DNA from: Cellulosimicrobium sp. Marseille-Q4280
GTDB lineage: Bacteria; Actinomycetota; Actinomycetes; Actinomycetales; Cellulomonadaceae
Direction of reading: 5' to 3'
DNA length: 64,000 nt
Assembly (NCBI RefSeq): GCF_943181405.1
Contig: NZ_CALPBY010000001.1
Coordinates: forward strand, 496,001-560,000
The position numbers and the translations under genes are program-made. Within the stretch, counting starts at the first letter, position 1, and each line of letters opens with the position of its first letter. The notes under the pieces are model-generated. The model searched no databases. It was given only the letters and a program-made list of their open reading frames with translations, and was not told the origin of the DNA. This document shows positions 51,756 through 62,042 of this stretch, in pieces.

Positions 51756-52493
51756 ATGACCTACACCCTCGTGCTGCTCCGCCACGGCGAGAGCGACTGG
51801 AACGCCAAGAACCTCTTCACCGGCTGGGTGGACGTGGCCCTCTCCGAGAAGGGGATCGAGGAGGCGAAGCGTGGCGGCGAGCTCCTCGCGGAGTCGCAGA
51901 TCTCTCCCGACGTCGTGCACACCTCGCTCCTGCGCCGCGCCATCACGACGGCGAACCTCGCGCTGGACGCCGCCGACCGCCACTGGATCCCGGTCAAGCG
52001 GTCGTGGCGCCTCAACGAGCGCCACTACGGCGCGCTGCAGGGCAAGGACAAGAAGCAGACCCTCGAGGAGTACGGCGAGGAGCAGTTCATGCTCTGGCGC
52101 CGCTCGTACGACACGCCGCCGCCGGAGATCGAGCTCGGCTCGGAGTTCTCGCAGGACGCGGACCCCCGCTACGCCGACGCGCCGGTCGTGCGCACCGAGT
52201 GCCTCAAGGACGTGCTCGAGCGCGCCCTGCCGTACTGGGAGGGCGAGGTCGTCCCCGACCTGAAGGCCGGCAAGACTGTCCTCGTCGCCGCGCACGGCAA
52301 CTCGCTGCGCGCGCTCGTCAAGCACCTCGACGGGATCTCCGACGAGGACATCGCCGGGCTCAACATCCCGACGGGCATCCCGCTGCTGTACGAGCTCGAC
52401 GAGGACCTGAAGCCCGTCACGCGCGGTGGCCGCTACCTCGACCCCGAGGCCGCCGCGACGGCCGCCGCGGCCGTGGCGAACCAGGGCCGCTGA
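51756..52493 (+). CDS. gpmA: 2,3-bisphosphoglycerate-dependent phosphoglycerate mutase
   Basis: 245 residues. It interconverts 3- and 2-phosphoglycerate in glycolysis. [29 protein letters not shown] carries the phosphohistidine His10, RRSYDTPPP and the second histidine at 180 ([23 protein letters not shown]) are family hallmarks. CAGGAT six bases before the ATG suggests a leaderless transcript. A strong convergent terminator follows. Confidence 0.97.
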   Translation: MTYTLVLLRHGESDWNAKNLFTGWVDVALSEKGIEEAKRGGELLAESQISPDVVHTSLLRRAITTANLALDAADRHWIPVKRSWRLNERHYGALQGKDKKQTLEEYGEEQFMLWRRSYDTPPPEIELGSEFSQDADPRYADAPVVRTECLKDVLERALPYWEGEVVPDLKAGKTVLVAAHGNSLRALVKHLDGISDEDIAGLNIPTGIPLLYELDEDLKPVTRGGRYLDPEAAATAAAAVANQGR

Positions 52494-52510
52494 GCGTCAT
52501 CAGGGCGTGA

Positions 52511-52557
52511 CGGCACGAAGGAGGCGCGGATCGACGATCCGCGCCTCCTTCGTGCCG
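52511..52557. terminator. Bidirectional terminator between gpmA and phoU
   Basis: A perfect 22-base stem (52511-52532 with 52536-52557) and a three-base loop, between the convergent gpmA and phoU genes. The arms begin CGGCACGAAG and end CTTCGTGCCG. Confidence 0.9.
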
Positions 52558-52585
52558 CCGTGCCCTCTCGGCACCGGGCGGGGGA

Positions 52586-53269
52586 TCAGGCCGTCGCGCG
52601 CGCCTGGCCCGACGGGATGCCGCGGTCGTCGGCGAAGTCGCCCGTCACCAGGTAGGTGACGCGCTTCGCGATGGAGACGCCGTGGTCGCCGAACCGCTCG
52701 TAGTAGCGGCCGACGAGCGTCACGTCGACGGTCTCCTGCGTCGTGCCGTCCCAGGAGTGGTCCAGCAGGGCCGTGAACGTGTCCTGGTGAAGGCGGTCCA
52801 GCAGGTCGTCGTCGCGCTCGATGTTCGCGGCGACCGTGAGGTCCCGTGTGGTGAGGAGCGTCGTCGTGCGGCGAGCGACACGCACCGCGGCGTCGTTCAT
52901 CTGCTCGAACGTCCTGTGCAGCGTCGGCGCGATGGCACGCGAGGGGTATCGGCCGCGGGCGACCTGCGCGACGTGACGGGCGAGGTCGCCCATGCGCTCG
53001 AGCGTCGCGCTCATGCGCAGCGCGCTGACCACCACGCGCAGGTCGGTGGCGACCGGCTGCTGCTTCGCGAGCAGGAGGACGCAGCGCTCGTCGAGCTCCC
53101 GCTCGATGGCGTCGATGGTGTGGTCGGCCGCGATGACCTGCTGCGCGAGCTGCAGGTCCGCCGTGAGCAGCGCCTGTCCGGCGCGGTTCATCGCCGCCTC
53201 GACCAGCCGGCTCATCTCGGCCAGGTCGTCACCGACCTGCTTCAGCTCGGCCTCGAAGATCTCCCGCAT
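52586..53269 (-). CDS. phoU: Phosphate transport regulator PhoU
   Basis: 227 residues, two three-helix bundles with the metal-binding patterns ERMGDLARHVAQVARG and YYERFGDHGVSIAKRVTYLVTG. PhoU relays the state of the Pst transporter to the histidine kinase so that the Pho regulon is off when phosphate is plentiful. ATG 53269 follows AGAGGGAAG. It is divergent from the senX3-regX3 genes it is expected to modulate. Confidence 0.95.
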   Translation of the reverse strand: MREIFEAELKQVGDDLAEMSRLVEAAMNRAGQALLTADLQLAQQVIAADHTIDAIERELDERCVLLLAKQQPVATDLRVVVSALRMSATLERMGDLARHVAQVARGRYPSRAIAPTLHRTFEQMNDAAVRVARRTTTLLTTRDLTVAANIERDDDLLDRLHQDTFTALLDHSWDGTTQETVDVTLVGRYYERFGDHGVSIAKRVTYLVTGDFADDRGIPSGQARATA

Positions 53270-53522
53270 CGCTTCCCTCTCGTCGTGACCGGACGGCACC
53301 GGACAGCACCGGTCGGCGCGCCCGGGACGCGCCGGCGCAGTGCTCCTCGTGGTCCTCGCAGGTTCCTGGCAGCCGGATGCGTCGTCGGCTCCGGTCACCT
53401 TTCCATCCGAGATGGTCCGCGCGATGAACGCCAGGACGCCGCAAGGTGAACTCTTGCCGTCCCGGTCCGGGGAGGGCCGCCCGCAGTCCGGGACGCGTCG
53501 CGGCCGACCGTACGCTGGACGT

Positions 53523-54791
53523 GTGGAAGCCGAGAGCCTCATCGAGGGCGCGACCGTGCTGCTGGCCGGGATCGTCGGCGTCGTCGTCGGCGTCATCGCC
53601 GCGGTCGCGTTCCGCCTGAGCGAGCGCGAGCAGCGCAGGGGCGCACCCGAACCGGCGCGCGAGCTGGACGAGGGTCTCGTCCGCGTGCTCGCGGTGCTGC
53701 GGTCGGCGGCCGTCGTGCTCGACGGCGAGGGCGACGTCGTGCGCGCGAGCCCGCCCGCGTACGCGCTGGGGGTCGTCCGCGGCGACGCGATCGCGCACGC
53801 CGCGATCCGCGACCTCATCGACGACGTGCGGCGCGACGGCGTGATCCGCGACGAGGAGCTCGAGCTGCCGCGCGGGCCGGTCGGCCGCGGCACCGTGCTG
53901 CTCCAGGTGCGCGTCGCGCAGGTCGGGCCCGACCACGTGCTCGTGCTCGCCGAGGACCGGACCGAGGCGCGCCGCGTGGAGGCGATCCGGCGCGACTTCG
54001 TGGTGAACGTGTCCCACGAGCTCAAGACGCCGGTCGGCGCGCTGGCGCTCCTCGCGGAGACGGTGCAGGACGCCGCCGACGACCCGGTCGCGGTGCGACG
54101 TTTCGCGGCGCGCATGCAGTCGGAGGCGACCCGGCTGTCCGCGCTCGTGCAGGAGATCATCGAGCTCTCCCGGCTCCAGGTGGCCGGAGCGCTGCAGCAG
54201 GTCACGGTCGTCCCCGTACGGGGGGTGGTCGAGGAGGCCGTGGACCGCGCGCGCACGACCGCGCAGGGCAAGGGCATCACGCTGACGACCGGCGGCGACC
54301 TCGACGCCGCGGTGTACGGGGACCACAACCTGCTCGTCACCGCGGTGCGCAACCTGCTCGACAACGCGGTCGCGTACTCGGGGGAGAACACGCGCGTCGG
54401 GGTCGGGGTCGCGCGGGCCGGCGACCTGGTCGAGATCGTCGTCGTCGACCAGGGCATCGGTATCGCGGCCGACGAGCAGGCCCGTGTGTTCGAGCGGTTC
54501 TACCGGGTCGACCCCGCGCGCTCGCGCGACACGGGCGGCACGGGGCTCGGCCTGAGCATCGTCAAGCACGTGGCCGCCGACCACGGCGGCGAGGTGACCA
54601 TGTGGTCGGAGCCCGGCCGGGGCTCGACCTTCACGATCCGCATCCCCGCCGCGGTGCAGCTCCCCGCCGGCGCGGCCCACGACGGGCTCTCCGGGATCCC
54701 CCGGGGCGTCGGCGCTAGGAACGGTGCCGACGCCGGTGACACGAACGACACGACGAACGACGACGTACGGAACAAGGAGGTAGGCGCGTGA
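53523..54791 (+). CDS. senX3: Phosphate-responsive sensor histidine kinase (SenX3/PhoR-like)
   Basis: 422 residues. One N-terminal membrane segment (about 8-30), a PAS-like region (about 50-150), then the HisKA domain with phospho-acceptor His165 in VVNVSHELKTPVGAL, and the ATPase domain with N-box LLDNAVAYS, G1 VVDQGIGIAADEQARVFERFYRVD and G2 GGTGLGLSIVKHV. The GTG start at 53523 is seven bases after TACGCT (leaderless). regX3 overlaps its end by four bases. Confidence 0.95.
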   Translation: MEAESLIEGATVLLAGIVGVVVGVIAAVAFRLSEREQRRGAPEPARELDEGLVRVLAVLRSAAVVLDGEGDVVRASPPAYALGVVRGDAIAHAAIRDLIDDVRRDGVIRDEELELPRGPVGRGTVLLQVRVAQVGPDHVLVLAEDRTEARRVEAIRRDFVVNVSHELKTPVGALALLAETVQDAADDPVAVRRFAARMQSEATRLSALVQEIIELSRLQVAGALQQVTVVPVRGVVEEAVDRARTTAQGKGITLTTGGDLDAAVYGDHNLLVTAVRNLLDNAVAYSGENTRVGVGVARAGDLVEIVVVDQGIGIAADEQARVFERFYRVDPARSRDTGGTGLGLSIVKHVAADHGGEVTMWSEPGRGSTFTIRIPAAVQLPAGAAHDGLSGIPRGVGARNGADAGDTNDTTNDDVRNKEVGA

Positions 54792-55495
54792 CGCGCATCC
54801 TGGTGGTGGAGGACGAGGAGTCGTACCGCGACCCGCTGGCGTACCAGCTGCGGCGCGAGGGCTTCGACGTGGTCGAGGCGGCCACGGGCACCGAGGCGTT
54901 GGAGCAGTACGACGCGGGCGGGGCCGACATCGTGCTCCTCGACCTCATGCTCCCGGGCCTGAGCGGTACGGAGGTCTGCCGAGAGCTGCGCCAGCGCGGT
55001 GACGTCCCCGTCATCATGCTGACCGCGAAGGACTCCGAGATCGACAAGGTCGTCGGGCTCGAGCTCGGGGCGGACGACTACGTGACGAAGCCGTACTCGT
55101 TCCGCGAGCTGCTCGCCCGCGTCCGCGCGGTGCTGCGCCGCAAGGGCGGGGAGAACGGGCACGAGGTGGTCGACGACGGGACGCTCGAGGTCGGTCCGGT
55201 GCGCATGGACGTCGAGCGGCACACGGTGACCGTCGCGGGCGAGGTCGTGCCCTTCCCGCTCAAGGAGTTCGAGCTGCTCGAGCTCCTGCTGCGCAACGCG
55301 GGACGTGTCCTCACGCGCGGCCAGCTCATCGACCGTGTCTGGGGCACGGACTACGTGGGCGACACGAAGACGCTCGACGTCCACGTGAAGCGGATCCGCT
55401 CGAAGATCGAGCCGGAGCCGGCGTCGCCCAGGTTCCTCCTCACGGTCCGCGGCCTCGGGTACAAGATCGCCGACGGTGTGACCGTCCAGCCCTAG
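54788..55495 (+). CDS. regX3: Phosphate response regulator (RegX3, OmpR family)
   Basis: 235 residues. Receiver domain with acidic pocket EDEE, phospho-acceptor Asp52 in DIVLLDLMLPG and Lys in VTKPYSF, then a winged-helix OmpR-type DNA-binding domain (LKEFELLELLLRNAGRVLTRGQLIDRVWG...LDVHVKRIRSKIE). It binds Pho boxes; one lies 75 bases downstream before pstS. GTG 54788 overlaps senX3 (GTGA) for coupled translation. Confidence 0.97.
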   Translation: MTRILVVEDEESYRDPLAYQLRREGFDVVEAATGTEALEQYDAGGADIVLLDLMLPGLSGTEVCRELRQRGDVPVIMLTAKDSEIDKVVGLELGADDYVTKPYSFRELLARVRAVLRRKGGENGHEVVDDGTLEVGPVRMDVERHTVTVAGEVVPFPLKEFELLELLLRNAGRVLTRGQLIDRVWGTDYVGDTKTLDVHVKRIRSKIEPEPASPRFLLTVRGLGYKIADGVTVQP

Positions 55496-55500
55496 CAGCA

Positions 55501-55537
55501 CGTCCCGGGACGGCCGAGAAAGGGGCGTCCCGGGACG
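55501..55537 (+). terminator. Terminator-like repeat after regX3
   Basis: The 12-base palindrome CGTCCCGGGACG occurs at 55501-55512 and 55526-55537, so the two copies can pair over a 13-base loop. It begins five bases after the regX3 stop and stops or reduces read-through to pstS. Confidence 0.6.
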
Positions 55538-55569
55538 ATGCGCACCCTGCCCGGAAACGTCTGTGCACT

Positions 55570-55624
55570 GTTCACCTCGCGTTCATCGGGACTCGGTGAA
55601 CGCGTCACCCGCTCCTCCTACCGT
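55570..55624 (+). promoter_or_regulatory. Pho box and promoter of pstS
   Basis: Two adjacent 11-base direct repeats, GTTCACCTCGC (55570-55580) and GTTCATCGGGA (55581-55591), match actinobacterial Pho boxes bound by PhoP/RegX3. A perfect palindrome GGTGA-ACGCG-TCACC follows (55595-55609), and TACCGT (55619-55624) is a candidate -10 with the Pho box just upstream of the -35 position, where activators act. Confidence 0.75.
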
Positions 55625-55684
55625 CCTGAGCGTCACCGGTACTCGCCGGTGCCTCGCACAGCTTCGAACAGGATGGATCGACTC

Positions 55685-56827
55685 GTGAAGCTCAGCCGAA
55701 TCTCCCGCGCGGGTACCGCGGTCATGGTGGGCGCTCTCGCCCTCACGCTGGCTGCCTGCAGCTCCGACGGCTCGGACGGCTCCGACACCGAGCCGGGCGG
55801 CACCGAGAGCTCTGCCGGGGGCGACCTCGAGAGCCTCAGCGGCACGCTCGCCGGTGCGGGCGCCTCCTCCCAGGAGAACGCCGTCGCGGGCTGGATCGCC
55901 GGCTTCGGCGACATGGCTCCCGGCGTGACCGTCACCTACGACGCCGTCGGCTCCGGCGGCGGCCGCGAGCAGTTCATCGCCGGCGCGACGCAGTTCGCCG
56001 GCTCGGACGCAGCGCTCGACGAGGAGGAGCTGGCCGCGGCGCAGGAGCGCTGCTACGGCGGCGACGTCCTCGAGCTCCCGCTCTACATCAGCCCCATCGC
56101 GGTCGTCTACAACCTGCCGGACGTCGACGCCGACAACGTCAACATGTCCGCCGAGACGCTCGCCAAGGTCTTCAACGGCGACATCACCTCGTGGGACGAC
56201 CCGGCGATCGCCGCCGAGAACGAGGGCGTCGAGCTGCCCGCGATCGACATCATCCCGGTGCACCGCTCCGACGAGTCGGGCACGACGGAGAACTTCACCG
56301 AGTACCTCGCGGCGGCGTCGAACGGCGCCTGGCCGCACGAGGCCAGCGGTGACTGGCCGGTCGAGGGCGGCCAGTCCGGCGCCCAGACGCAGGGTCTCAT
56401 CGACACCGTGACCGGCGCCGAGGGCGCGATCGGCTACGCGGACGCGTCGCGTGCCGGCGACCTCGGCACCGTCGCGGTCAAGGTCGGCGAGGAGTACGTC
56501 CCGTATTCGCCCGAGGCCGCTGCCGCCGTCGTCGACGCCTCGCCGCGCGCCGAGGGCGCGTCGGAGACGCAGCTCGTCGTCGAGATCGACCGCGCCACGA
56601 CGGAGGCCGGCGCGTACCCGCTCGTGCTGATCTCGTACTCGATCGCGTGCGGCACCTACGAGGAGCAGGCCGACGTCGACAACGTCAAGGGCTACCTCGG
56701 CTACGTCGCCAGCGAGGAGGGCCAGGCCCGCGCGGCGGAGCCCGACGTCGCCGGCGCGGCCCCGATCTCGGACGACCTGCGTGCCGAGGTCGAGGCAGCG
56801 CTCGACAGCATCACGGTCCAGGGCTGA
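55685..56827 (+). CDS. pstS: Phosphate-binding lipoprotein PstS
   Basis: 380 residues. The signal peptide ends in a lipobox LTLAAC|SS, so the protein is lipid-anchored on the outer face of the membrane. LAGAGASSQENAVAGWI, YDAVGSGGGREQFIAGATQFAGSD and VHRSDESGTTENFTEYL are the phosphate-binding loops. GTG 55685 (MKLSRI) is favoured because AGGATGG is at good spacing; ATG 55673 would add four residues. It captures phosphate for PstCAB and is induced at low phosphate through the Pho box. Confidence 0.96.
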   Translation: MKLSRISRAGTAVMVGALALTLAACSSDGSDGSDTEPGGTESSAGGDLESLSGTLAGAGASSQENAVAGWIAGFGDMAPGVTVTYDAVGSGGGREQFIAGATQFAGSDAALDEEELAAAQERCYGGDVLELPLYISPIAVVYNLPDVDADNVNMSAETLAKVFNGDITSWDDPAIAAENEGVELPAIDIIPVHRSDESGTTENFTEYLAAASNGAWPHEASGDWPVEGGQSGAQTQGLIDTVTGAEGAIGYADASRAGDLGTVAVKVGEEYVPYSPEAAAAVVDASPRAEGASETQLVVEIDRATTEAGAYPLVLISYSIACGTYEEQADVDNVKGYLGYVASEEGQARAAEPDVAGAAPISDDLRAEVEAALDSITVQG

Positions 56828-56914
56828 CCACCCCCGGGCGGGCGGAGGGCGACTCGTCCTCCCGCCCGCCCGAGGCGTCCCCGCATCTCGTCCCCACCAC
56901 ACGACGGAGCACCA

Positions 56915-57895
56915 GTGAGCGTCACCAGCCCACCCCGGCGGAGCGCCGAGGCCGCGTCCCCGCAGCGCGGGAAGCCGACGGCCGGCGTCGGCGGCAAGAT
57001 CTTCTCCGGCCTGGCGCACGGCGCCGGCATCGTCATCCTCGTCACGCTCGCCGCCGTCGCGGCCTTCCTCGTCGTCGAGGCGTGGCCGGCCCTCACGGCG
57101 AGCCCCGAGGAGCTCGCCGAGATCTCCTGGTTCTCCGGGGGGTCGTTGCTCGCGTACATCGGCCCGCTCGTCTTCGGGACCGTCCTCGCGTCGGTCCTGG
57201 CGCTCCTGCTGGCGGTGCCCGTCTCCGTCGGCATCGCGCTCTTCATCTCGCACTACGCGCCGCGGCGCCTCGCGCAGAGCCTCGGCTATCTCGTCGACCT
57301 GCTCGCCGCCGTCCCGTCGGTCGTCTTCGGCCTGTGGGGCGCGCTGTGGCTCGCGCCGATCCTCGACCCGTTCTTCCGCTGGCTCTCCTCCGCGCTCGGG
57401 TTCATCCCGCTGTTCGAGGGCTACCAGGCCCCGGCGCGCAACATCATGACCGCGGCCGTCGTGCTCGCCGTGATGCTGCTGCCGATCGTCACCGCCGTCT
57501 CGCGCGAGGTCTTCCTCCAGACGCCGACGCTGCACGAGGAGGCCTCGCTGGCCCTCGGCGCGACGCGCTGGGAGATGGTCCGCCAGGCCGTCATCCCGTT
57601 CGGCCGCTCGGGCGTGATCAGCGCCGCGATGCTCGGCCTCGGTCGTGCGCTCGGCGAGACCATGGCCGTGCTCATGGTCATCTCGCCCGGGATGCTCTAC
57701 TCCTTCTTCCTGCTCAAGCCGGGCCAGCACCAGACGATCGCGGCCAACATCGCGGCGCAGTTCCCCGAGGCGTCGGGGCTCTCCGTGAGCGTCCTCATCG
57801 CCACGGGGCTCGCGCTCTTCGTCATCACCTTCGCCGTCAACTTCGCCGCGCGCGCCATCGTCGCCCGCCGCAAGGACTTCTCGGGAGCCAACTGA
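56915..57895 (+). CDS. pstC: Phosphate ABC transporter permease PstC
   Basis: 326 residues with six transmembrane helices. The inner-membrane component signature is [60 protein letters not shown] 25-residue charged N-terminus precedes the first helix. It starts 87 bases after pstS at a GTG and overlaps pstA by one base. Confidence 0.96.
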   Translation: MSVTSPPRRSAEAASPQRGKPTAGVGGKIFSGLAHGAGIVILVTLAAVAAFLVVEAWPALTASPEELAEISWFSGGSLLAYIGPLVFGTVLASVLALLLAVPVSVGIALFISHYAPRRLAQSLGYLVDLLAAVPSVVFGLWGALWLAPILDPFFRWLSSALGFIPLFEGYQAPARNIMTAAVVLAVMLLPIVTAVSREVFLQTPTLHEEASLALGATRWEMVRQAVIPFGRSGVISAAMLGLGRALGETMAVLMVISPGMLYSFFLLKPGQHQTIAANIAAQFPEASGLSVSVLIATGLALFVITFAVNFAARAIVARRKDFSGAN

Positions 57896-58959
57896 TGACC
57901 GTCGACACCCCCGTCCAGCAGACGGCGCTGGAGCTGACGGCGAGCGGCACGCGCCTCCCGCGCTGGACGCCCTGGGCCTTCGTCGGCGGGTCGCTCGTCG
58001 TCGCGTTCCTCGTGCTCCTCCTCGTCGCGTCGCCGACGCTCGGCGGCGTCGTCGGCCTGGGCGCCGTCCTGTACGCCGTCGGGCTGACGATCACGTCCCG
58101 CGTGGTCGAGGGCGGCCGCTACGCCGCCGACCGCCTCGCGACGACGCTCGTGACCTTCGCGTTCCTCCTCGCGATGATCCCGCTCGTCTCGCTCGTGTGG
58201 ACCGTCGTCTCGAAGGGCGCGGCGCTCTTCAGCGGGGAGTTCCTCACCACCGACATGATGGGCGTCTACGGCGCGATGACGAGCGGAGGGGTCTACCACG
58301 CGATCGTCGGGACGCTGCTCGTCACCCTCGCGTGCTCCGTCATCGCGGTGCCGCTCGGCATCCTCACGGCGATCTACCTCGTCGAGTACGGCCGCGGCGC
58401 GCTCGCCCGCGGCATCACGTTCCTCGTCGACGTGATGACCGGCATCCCGTCGATCGTCGCGGGCCTCTTCGCGTTCGCGCTCTTCACGCTGCTCTTCGGC
58501 CCGGCCTACCGCGCGGGCATCATGGGCGCCGTCGCGCTCGCGGTGCTCATGACCCCGGTGGTCATCCGCTCGGTGGAGGAGATGCTGCGCCTCGTCCCGA
58601 ACGAGCTGCGCGAGGCGTCCCTCGCCCTGGGCGTGCCGAAGTGGCTGACGATCGTCAAGGTCGTCCTCCCGACCGCGATGGCGGGCATCGTCACGGGCGT
58701 CATGCTCGCCGTCGCGCGCGTCATCGGCGAGACCGCCCCGCTGCTGCTGACCATCGGGCTCGTCAACTCGGTCAACTGGGACCTCTTCGACGGACGCATG
58801 GCGACCCTGCCGGTGTTCGCCTACCGCCAGTGGGCACAGGGCGGGACGGGCGTCGACCGCGCCTGGGCCGCGGCGCTCACCCTCATCATCATCGTGATGC
58901 TCCTCAACCTCGTGGCCCGCCTCGTCGGCCGCTGGTTCTCGCCCAAGAAGGGCCGATGA
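57895..58959 (+). CDS. pstA: Phosphate ABC transporter permease PstA
   Basis: 354 residues, eight or so hydrophobic segments, the second membrane subunit. [65 protein letters not shown] is the coupling-helix region that contacts PstB. The ATG shares its first base with the pstC stop (TGATG). Confidence 0.96.
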   Translation: MTVDTPVQQTALELTASGTRLPRWTPWAFVGGSLVVAFLVLLLVASPTLGGVVGLGAVLYAVGLTITSRVVEGGRYAADRLATTLVTFAFLLAMIPLVSLVWTVVSKGAALFSGEFLTTDMMGVYGAMTSGGVYHAIVGTLLVTLACSVIAVPLGILTAIYLVEYGRGALARGITFLVDVMTGIPSIVAGLFAFALFTLLFGPAYRAGIMGAVALAVLMTPVVIRSVEEMLRLVPNELREASLALGVPKWLTIVKVVLPTAMAGIVTGVMLAVARVIGETAPLLLTIGLVNSVNWDLFDGRMATLPVFAYRQWAQGGTGVDRAWAAALTLIIIVMLLNLVARLVGRWFSPKKGR

Positions 58960-59048
58960 GCACCCCGAGCGCCGCGCGTGGCGGCGGAGCACACACGACC
59001 CCTCGGCCGGCGGCGCACCGCGCCGGGACCTCGGAAGGACCGCACGAC

Positions 59049-59828
59049 ATGAGCAACCGCATCGACGTCAAGGACCTCAACATCTACTACGGCGACTTCC
59101 TCGCCGTGCAGGACGTCAGCATGGCGATCGAGCCCAAGTCGGTGACGGCCTTCATCGGCCCGTCCGGCTGCGGGAAGTCGACGTTCCTGCGCACCCTCAA
59201 CCGGATGCACGAGGTGATCCCCGGTGCGCGCGTCGAGGGCACCGTCGCGATGGAGGGCGTCGACCTGTACGGCAACGGCGTCGACCCCGTCGCGGTGCGT
59301 CGGCAGGTGGGCATGGTGTTCCAGCGTCCCAACCCGTTCCCGACGATGTCGATCAAGGAGAACGTGCTCGCGGGCGTCAAGCTCAACAACAAGCGCATCT
59401 CGCGGTCGGACGCCAACGACCTCGTCGAGGCGTCCCTGCGCGGCGCGAACCTGTGGAACGAGGTCAAGGACCGCCTCGACCGTCCGGGGTCCGGCCTGTC
59501 CGGCGGGCAGCAGCAGCGCCTGTGCATCGCCCGTGCGATCGCGGTGAAGCCGCAGGTGCTGCTGATGGACGAGCCGTGCTCGGCGCTCGACCCGATCTCG
59601 ACGCTCGCGATCGAGGACCTCATCGCGGAGCTGAAGGACGAGTACACGATCGTCATCGTCACGCACAACATGCAGCAGGCGGCGCGCGTGAGCGACCGCA
59701 CCGCGTTCTTCAACATCGCGGGCACCGGCAAGCCGGGTCGGCTCATCGAGATGGACGACACCGCGACGATGTTCTCGTCGCCGTCCCAGCAGGCCACGGA
59801 GGACTACATCTCCGGCCGCTTCGGCTGA
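59049..59828 (+). CDS. pstB: Phosphate ABC transporter ATP-binding protein PstB
   Basis: 259 residues. Walker [10 protein letters not shown] near residue 38, Q-loop [18 protein letters not shown], signature [16 protein letters not shown], Walker [16 protein letters not shown] and switch His in [18 protein letters not shown] are intact. GGAAGGA precedes the ATG. An in-frame ATG at 58956 that overlaps the pstA stop (ATGA) would add 31 low-complexity residues; the later start is more like the family. It energises PstCA. Confidence 0.97.
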   Translation: MSNRIDVKDLNIYYGDFLAVQDVSMAIEPKSVTAFIGPSGCGKSTFLRTLNRMHEVIPGARVEGTVAMEGVDLYGNGVDPVAVRRQVGMVFQRPNPFPTMSIKENVLAGVKLNNKRISRSDANDLVEASLRGANLWNEVKDRLDRPGSGLSGGQQQRLCIARAIAVKPQVLLMDEPCSALDPISTLAIEDLIAELKDEYTIVIVTHNMQQAARVSDRTAFFNIAGTGKPGRLIEMDDTATMFSSPSQQATEDYISGRFG

Positions 59829-59854
59829 GCCCCGAGCCCGGCTCCCGGGCCCGT

Positions 59855-59899
59855 GCACGACGGCGCCGCTCCCCACCGAGGGGAGCGGCGCCGTCGTGC
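59855..59899. terminator. Bidirectional terminator after pstB
   Basis: A perfect 20-base stem (59855-59874 with 59880-59899) and a five-base loop between pstB and the convergent lipoprotein gene. The arms begin GCACGACGGC and end GCCGTCGTGC. Confidence 0.9.
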
Positions 59900-59936
59900 T
59901 GCTCGGCGTGGCGCGGCGAGCCCGCGCCGGGCCGGC

Positions 59937-60419
59937 TCAGGGGATCAGGTGCGCGTACTCCTCGAGCGTCCCGTCGAGGACCGGCAGGGAGAGGGTCTCC
60001 TCCTCGCCCGTGCTCACGGAGACGGTCACGGGCAGGACGCCGCCCGGAGCGGCGTCGACGCTGCCGAGCTGGGCGTCGAAGCCGTCCTCGGTGCCGAGGT
60101 ACACGGTCGACCCGGCCTCGACGGGCACGGTCAGGCCGGCGCCGCCCTCGGGGGCGAGCTCGAACTCGACGTCCTCGCTGGTGTCGTTCGCGAAGGCACC
60201 GATGACCGCGCCCGGCTCGCCCTCGCCCGCGGTGACGACCATGAGGTTGAGCCCGCGCAGGTCGTCCGTGAGGTTCACCCGGAGGCCGTCGGACGGCGAG
60301 TATGGCCGGTTCGTCTCGATGGGGGAGCACGCGGCGGTGGCGGCGACGGTCGCGACGACGACGGGGACGGCCCAGGCCCGCAAGGTCCGGCGTGCTCGGG
60401 TGGTCGTGGTGCGGGTCAC
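59937..60419 (-). CDS. Putative lipoprotein of unknown function
   Basis: 160 residues. A signal peptide with lipobox [19 protein letters not shown] shows export and lipid anchoring. The rest is a small beta-sandwich-like domain ([42 protein letters not shown]...[14 protein letters not shown]), a conserved pattern in actinobacteria next to phosphate or carD genes. No catalytic residues are recognised. The GTG start follows CTGGAGAG. Confidence 0.75.
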   Translation of the reverse strand: MTRTTTTRARRTLRAWAVPVVVATVAATAACSPIETNRPYSPSDGLRVNLTDDLRGLNLMVVTAGEGEPGAVIGAFANDTSEDVEFELAPEGGAGLTVPVEAGSTVYLGTEDGFDAQLGSVDAAPGGVLPVTVSVSTGEEETLSLPVLDGTLEEYAHLIP

Positions 60420-60652
60420 GTGCTCTCCAGGGGCGCGAGGGGGCTGAGGGGTTCCGGGCCAAGCCTAGTGCGTCCTCGTCCGCGGGCGCTGCGCGCCGTT
60501 CCGGACGCGTTCGCGACCCGTTCGTGACGGGCACGCAGAGGCGTCTGACCTGCACGAACACCGGTGCGCGGGGGCGCGGAAAGGTGCCCGGGGCTCGGAT
60601 ATCCACAGAGGCCCGTGGTAAGATGGACCTCCGCGAAAGGGGACATCTGCAG

Positions 60653-61135
60653 ATGACGTTCACAGTAGGCGAGACCGTTGTCTACCCGCACCACGGCGCC
60701 GCACTGATCGAAGAGATCAAGACGCGTACGATCCGCGGCGAGGACAAGATCTACCTCAAGCTCAAGGTCGCCCAGGGTGACCTGACCATCGAAGTCCCAG
60801 CCGAGAACGTCGACCTCGTCGGCGTGCGTGACGTCGTCGGCCAGGAAGGTCTCGACCGTGTGTTCGAGGTGCTTCGTGCACCCTACACGGAGGAGCCGAC
60901 CAACTGGTCCCGCCGGTACAAGGCGAACCTCGAGAAGCTCGCGTCGGGCGACGTCATCAAGGTGGCCGAGGTCGTGCGTGACCTGTCCCGCCGGGACGCC
61001 GACCGGGGCCTGTCGGCCGGTGAGAAGCGGATGCTCTCCAAGGCGCGGCAGATCCTCGTCTCGGAGCTCGCGCTGGCCGAGCACACCGAGGAGGACAAGG
61101 CAGAGGCGATCCTCGACGAGGTCCTCGCGTCCTGA
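60653..61135 (+). CDS. carD: CarD family transcriptional regulator
   Basis: 160 residues. CarD binds the RNA polymerase beta subunit and stabilises open complexes at rRNA and other promoters. [37 protein letters not shown] is the Tudor-like polymerase-binding domain; the C-terminal helices end with [32 protein letters not shown] -10 TAAGAT at 60619-60624 gives a short leader, with AAAGGGG as the ribosome site. ispD-ispF follow, a pairing conserved in actinobacteria. Confidence 0.96.
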   Translation: MTFTVGETVVYPHHGAALIEEIKTRTIRGEDKIYLKLKVAQGDLTIEVPAENVDLVGVRDVVGQEGLDRVFEVLRAPYTEEPTNWSRRYKANLEKLASGDVIKVAEVVRDLSRRDADRGLSAGEKRMLSKARQILVSELALAEHTEEDKAEAILDEVLAS

Positions 61136-61175
61136 TCCACCGGGCGGCTCGCACGAGGGCCCGGCGCTCGACACC

Positions 61176-61213
61176 ACGGGAGGGTGGCCGTCCACGGACG
61201 GCCACCCTCCCGT
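61176..61213 (+). terminator. Terminator after carD
   Basis: A perfect 18-base stem (61176-61193 with 61196-61213) with a minimal loop, arms beginning ACGGGAGGGT and ending ACCCTCCCGT. It separates carD from ispD, which has its own promoter-like hexamer. Confidence 0.85.
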
Positions 61214-61286
61214 CGTCGTCCCACCGGGCGCGACGGACGACCGGGCGGGACGGTCGGGCAGGTGCAGCACGGGATACCGTGTGGCC

Positions 61287-62042
61287 GTGCCGACTCTCGC
61301 CGTCCTCACCGCCGCAGGCTCCGGGACGCGCCTCGGGATGGACGTCCCGAAGGCGCTCGTCGAGCTCGACGGGCTGCCCCTCGTCGTGCACGCCGCGCGG
61401 CGTCTGTGCTCCTCGGGCGTCGTGGACGCGATCGTCGTGACGGCGCCCCCCGACCTCGTCGACCACGTCGGCGCGATGCTGCGCGACGACCCCGGCGTCG
61501 ACCGTCCGGTGCGCGCCGTGGCCGGCTCGGGCACACGCCAGGCCTCCGTCGCCGCCGGGCTGCGAGCCGGCCTCGCCGGCGCGGACGCGGCGCCCGGTTC
61601 CGGTCCGGTCGACGTCGTGCTCGTGCACGACGCCGCCCGGCCCCTCGCGCCGCCCTCTCTCGTGCGGCGCGTGGTCGAGGCGGTGCGCGCCGGGCACGCC
61701 GCCGTCGTGCCCGGGCTGCCCGTGACCGACACCGTCAAGCGCGTCGACCCGACGGACCCCGACGACCCCGTCGGCGCCGAGCGGGTCACCGGCACCGTCG
61801 ACCGGTCGGTGCTGCGTGCGGTCCAGACGCCGCAGGGTTTCGACCGGGCGCTGCTCGAGCGCGCGCACGCGGTCGCCGAGCACCGCGCGGGCGACGAGGC
61901 GGTGGCGGCGACCGACGACGCCGGCCTCGTCGAGGACCTCGGTCACGACGTGCACGTCGTCCCGGGCGACCCCGCCGCGGTGAAGATCACCACGCGGCAC
62001 GACCTGCGCGTCGCGGAGCTCACCCTTCAGGAGTCACGATGA
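61287..62042 (+). CDS. ispD: 2-C-methyl-D-erythritol 4-phosphate cytidylyltransferase
   Basis: 251 residues. It couples methylerythritol phosphate to CTP in the non-mevalonate isoprenoid pathway. [31 protein letters not shown] is the CTP-binding opening; [17 protein letters not shown] and [10 protein letters not shown] and [21 protein letters not shown] are conserved. GTG 61287 was chosen because TACCGT lies six bases upstream (leaderless); GTG 61281 in frame would add two residues. It overlaps ispF by four bases. Confidence 0.95.
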   Translation: MPTLAVLTAAGSGTRLGMDVPKALVELDGLPLVVHAARRLCSSGVVDAIVVTAPPDLVDHVGAMLRDDPGVDRPVRAVAGSGTRQASVAAGLRAGLAGADAAPGSGPVDVVLVHDAARPLAPPSLVRRVVEAVRAGHAAVVPGLPVTDTVKRVDPTDPDDPVGAERVTGTVDRSVLRAVQTPQGFDRALLERAHAVAEHRAGDEAVAATDDAGLVEDLGHDVHVVPGDPAAVKITTRHDLRVAELTLQESR

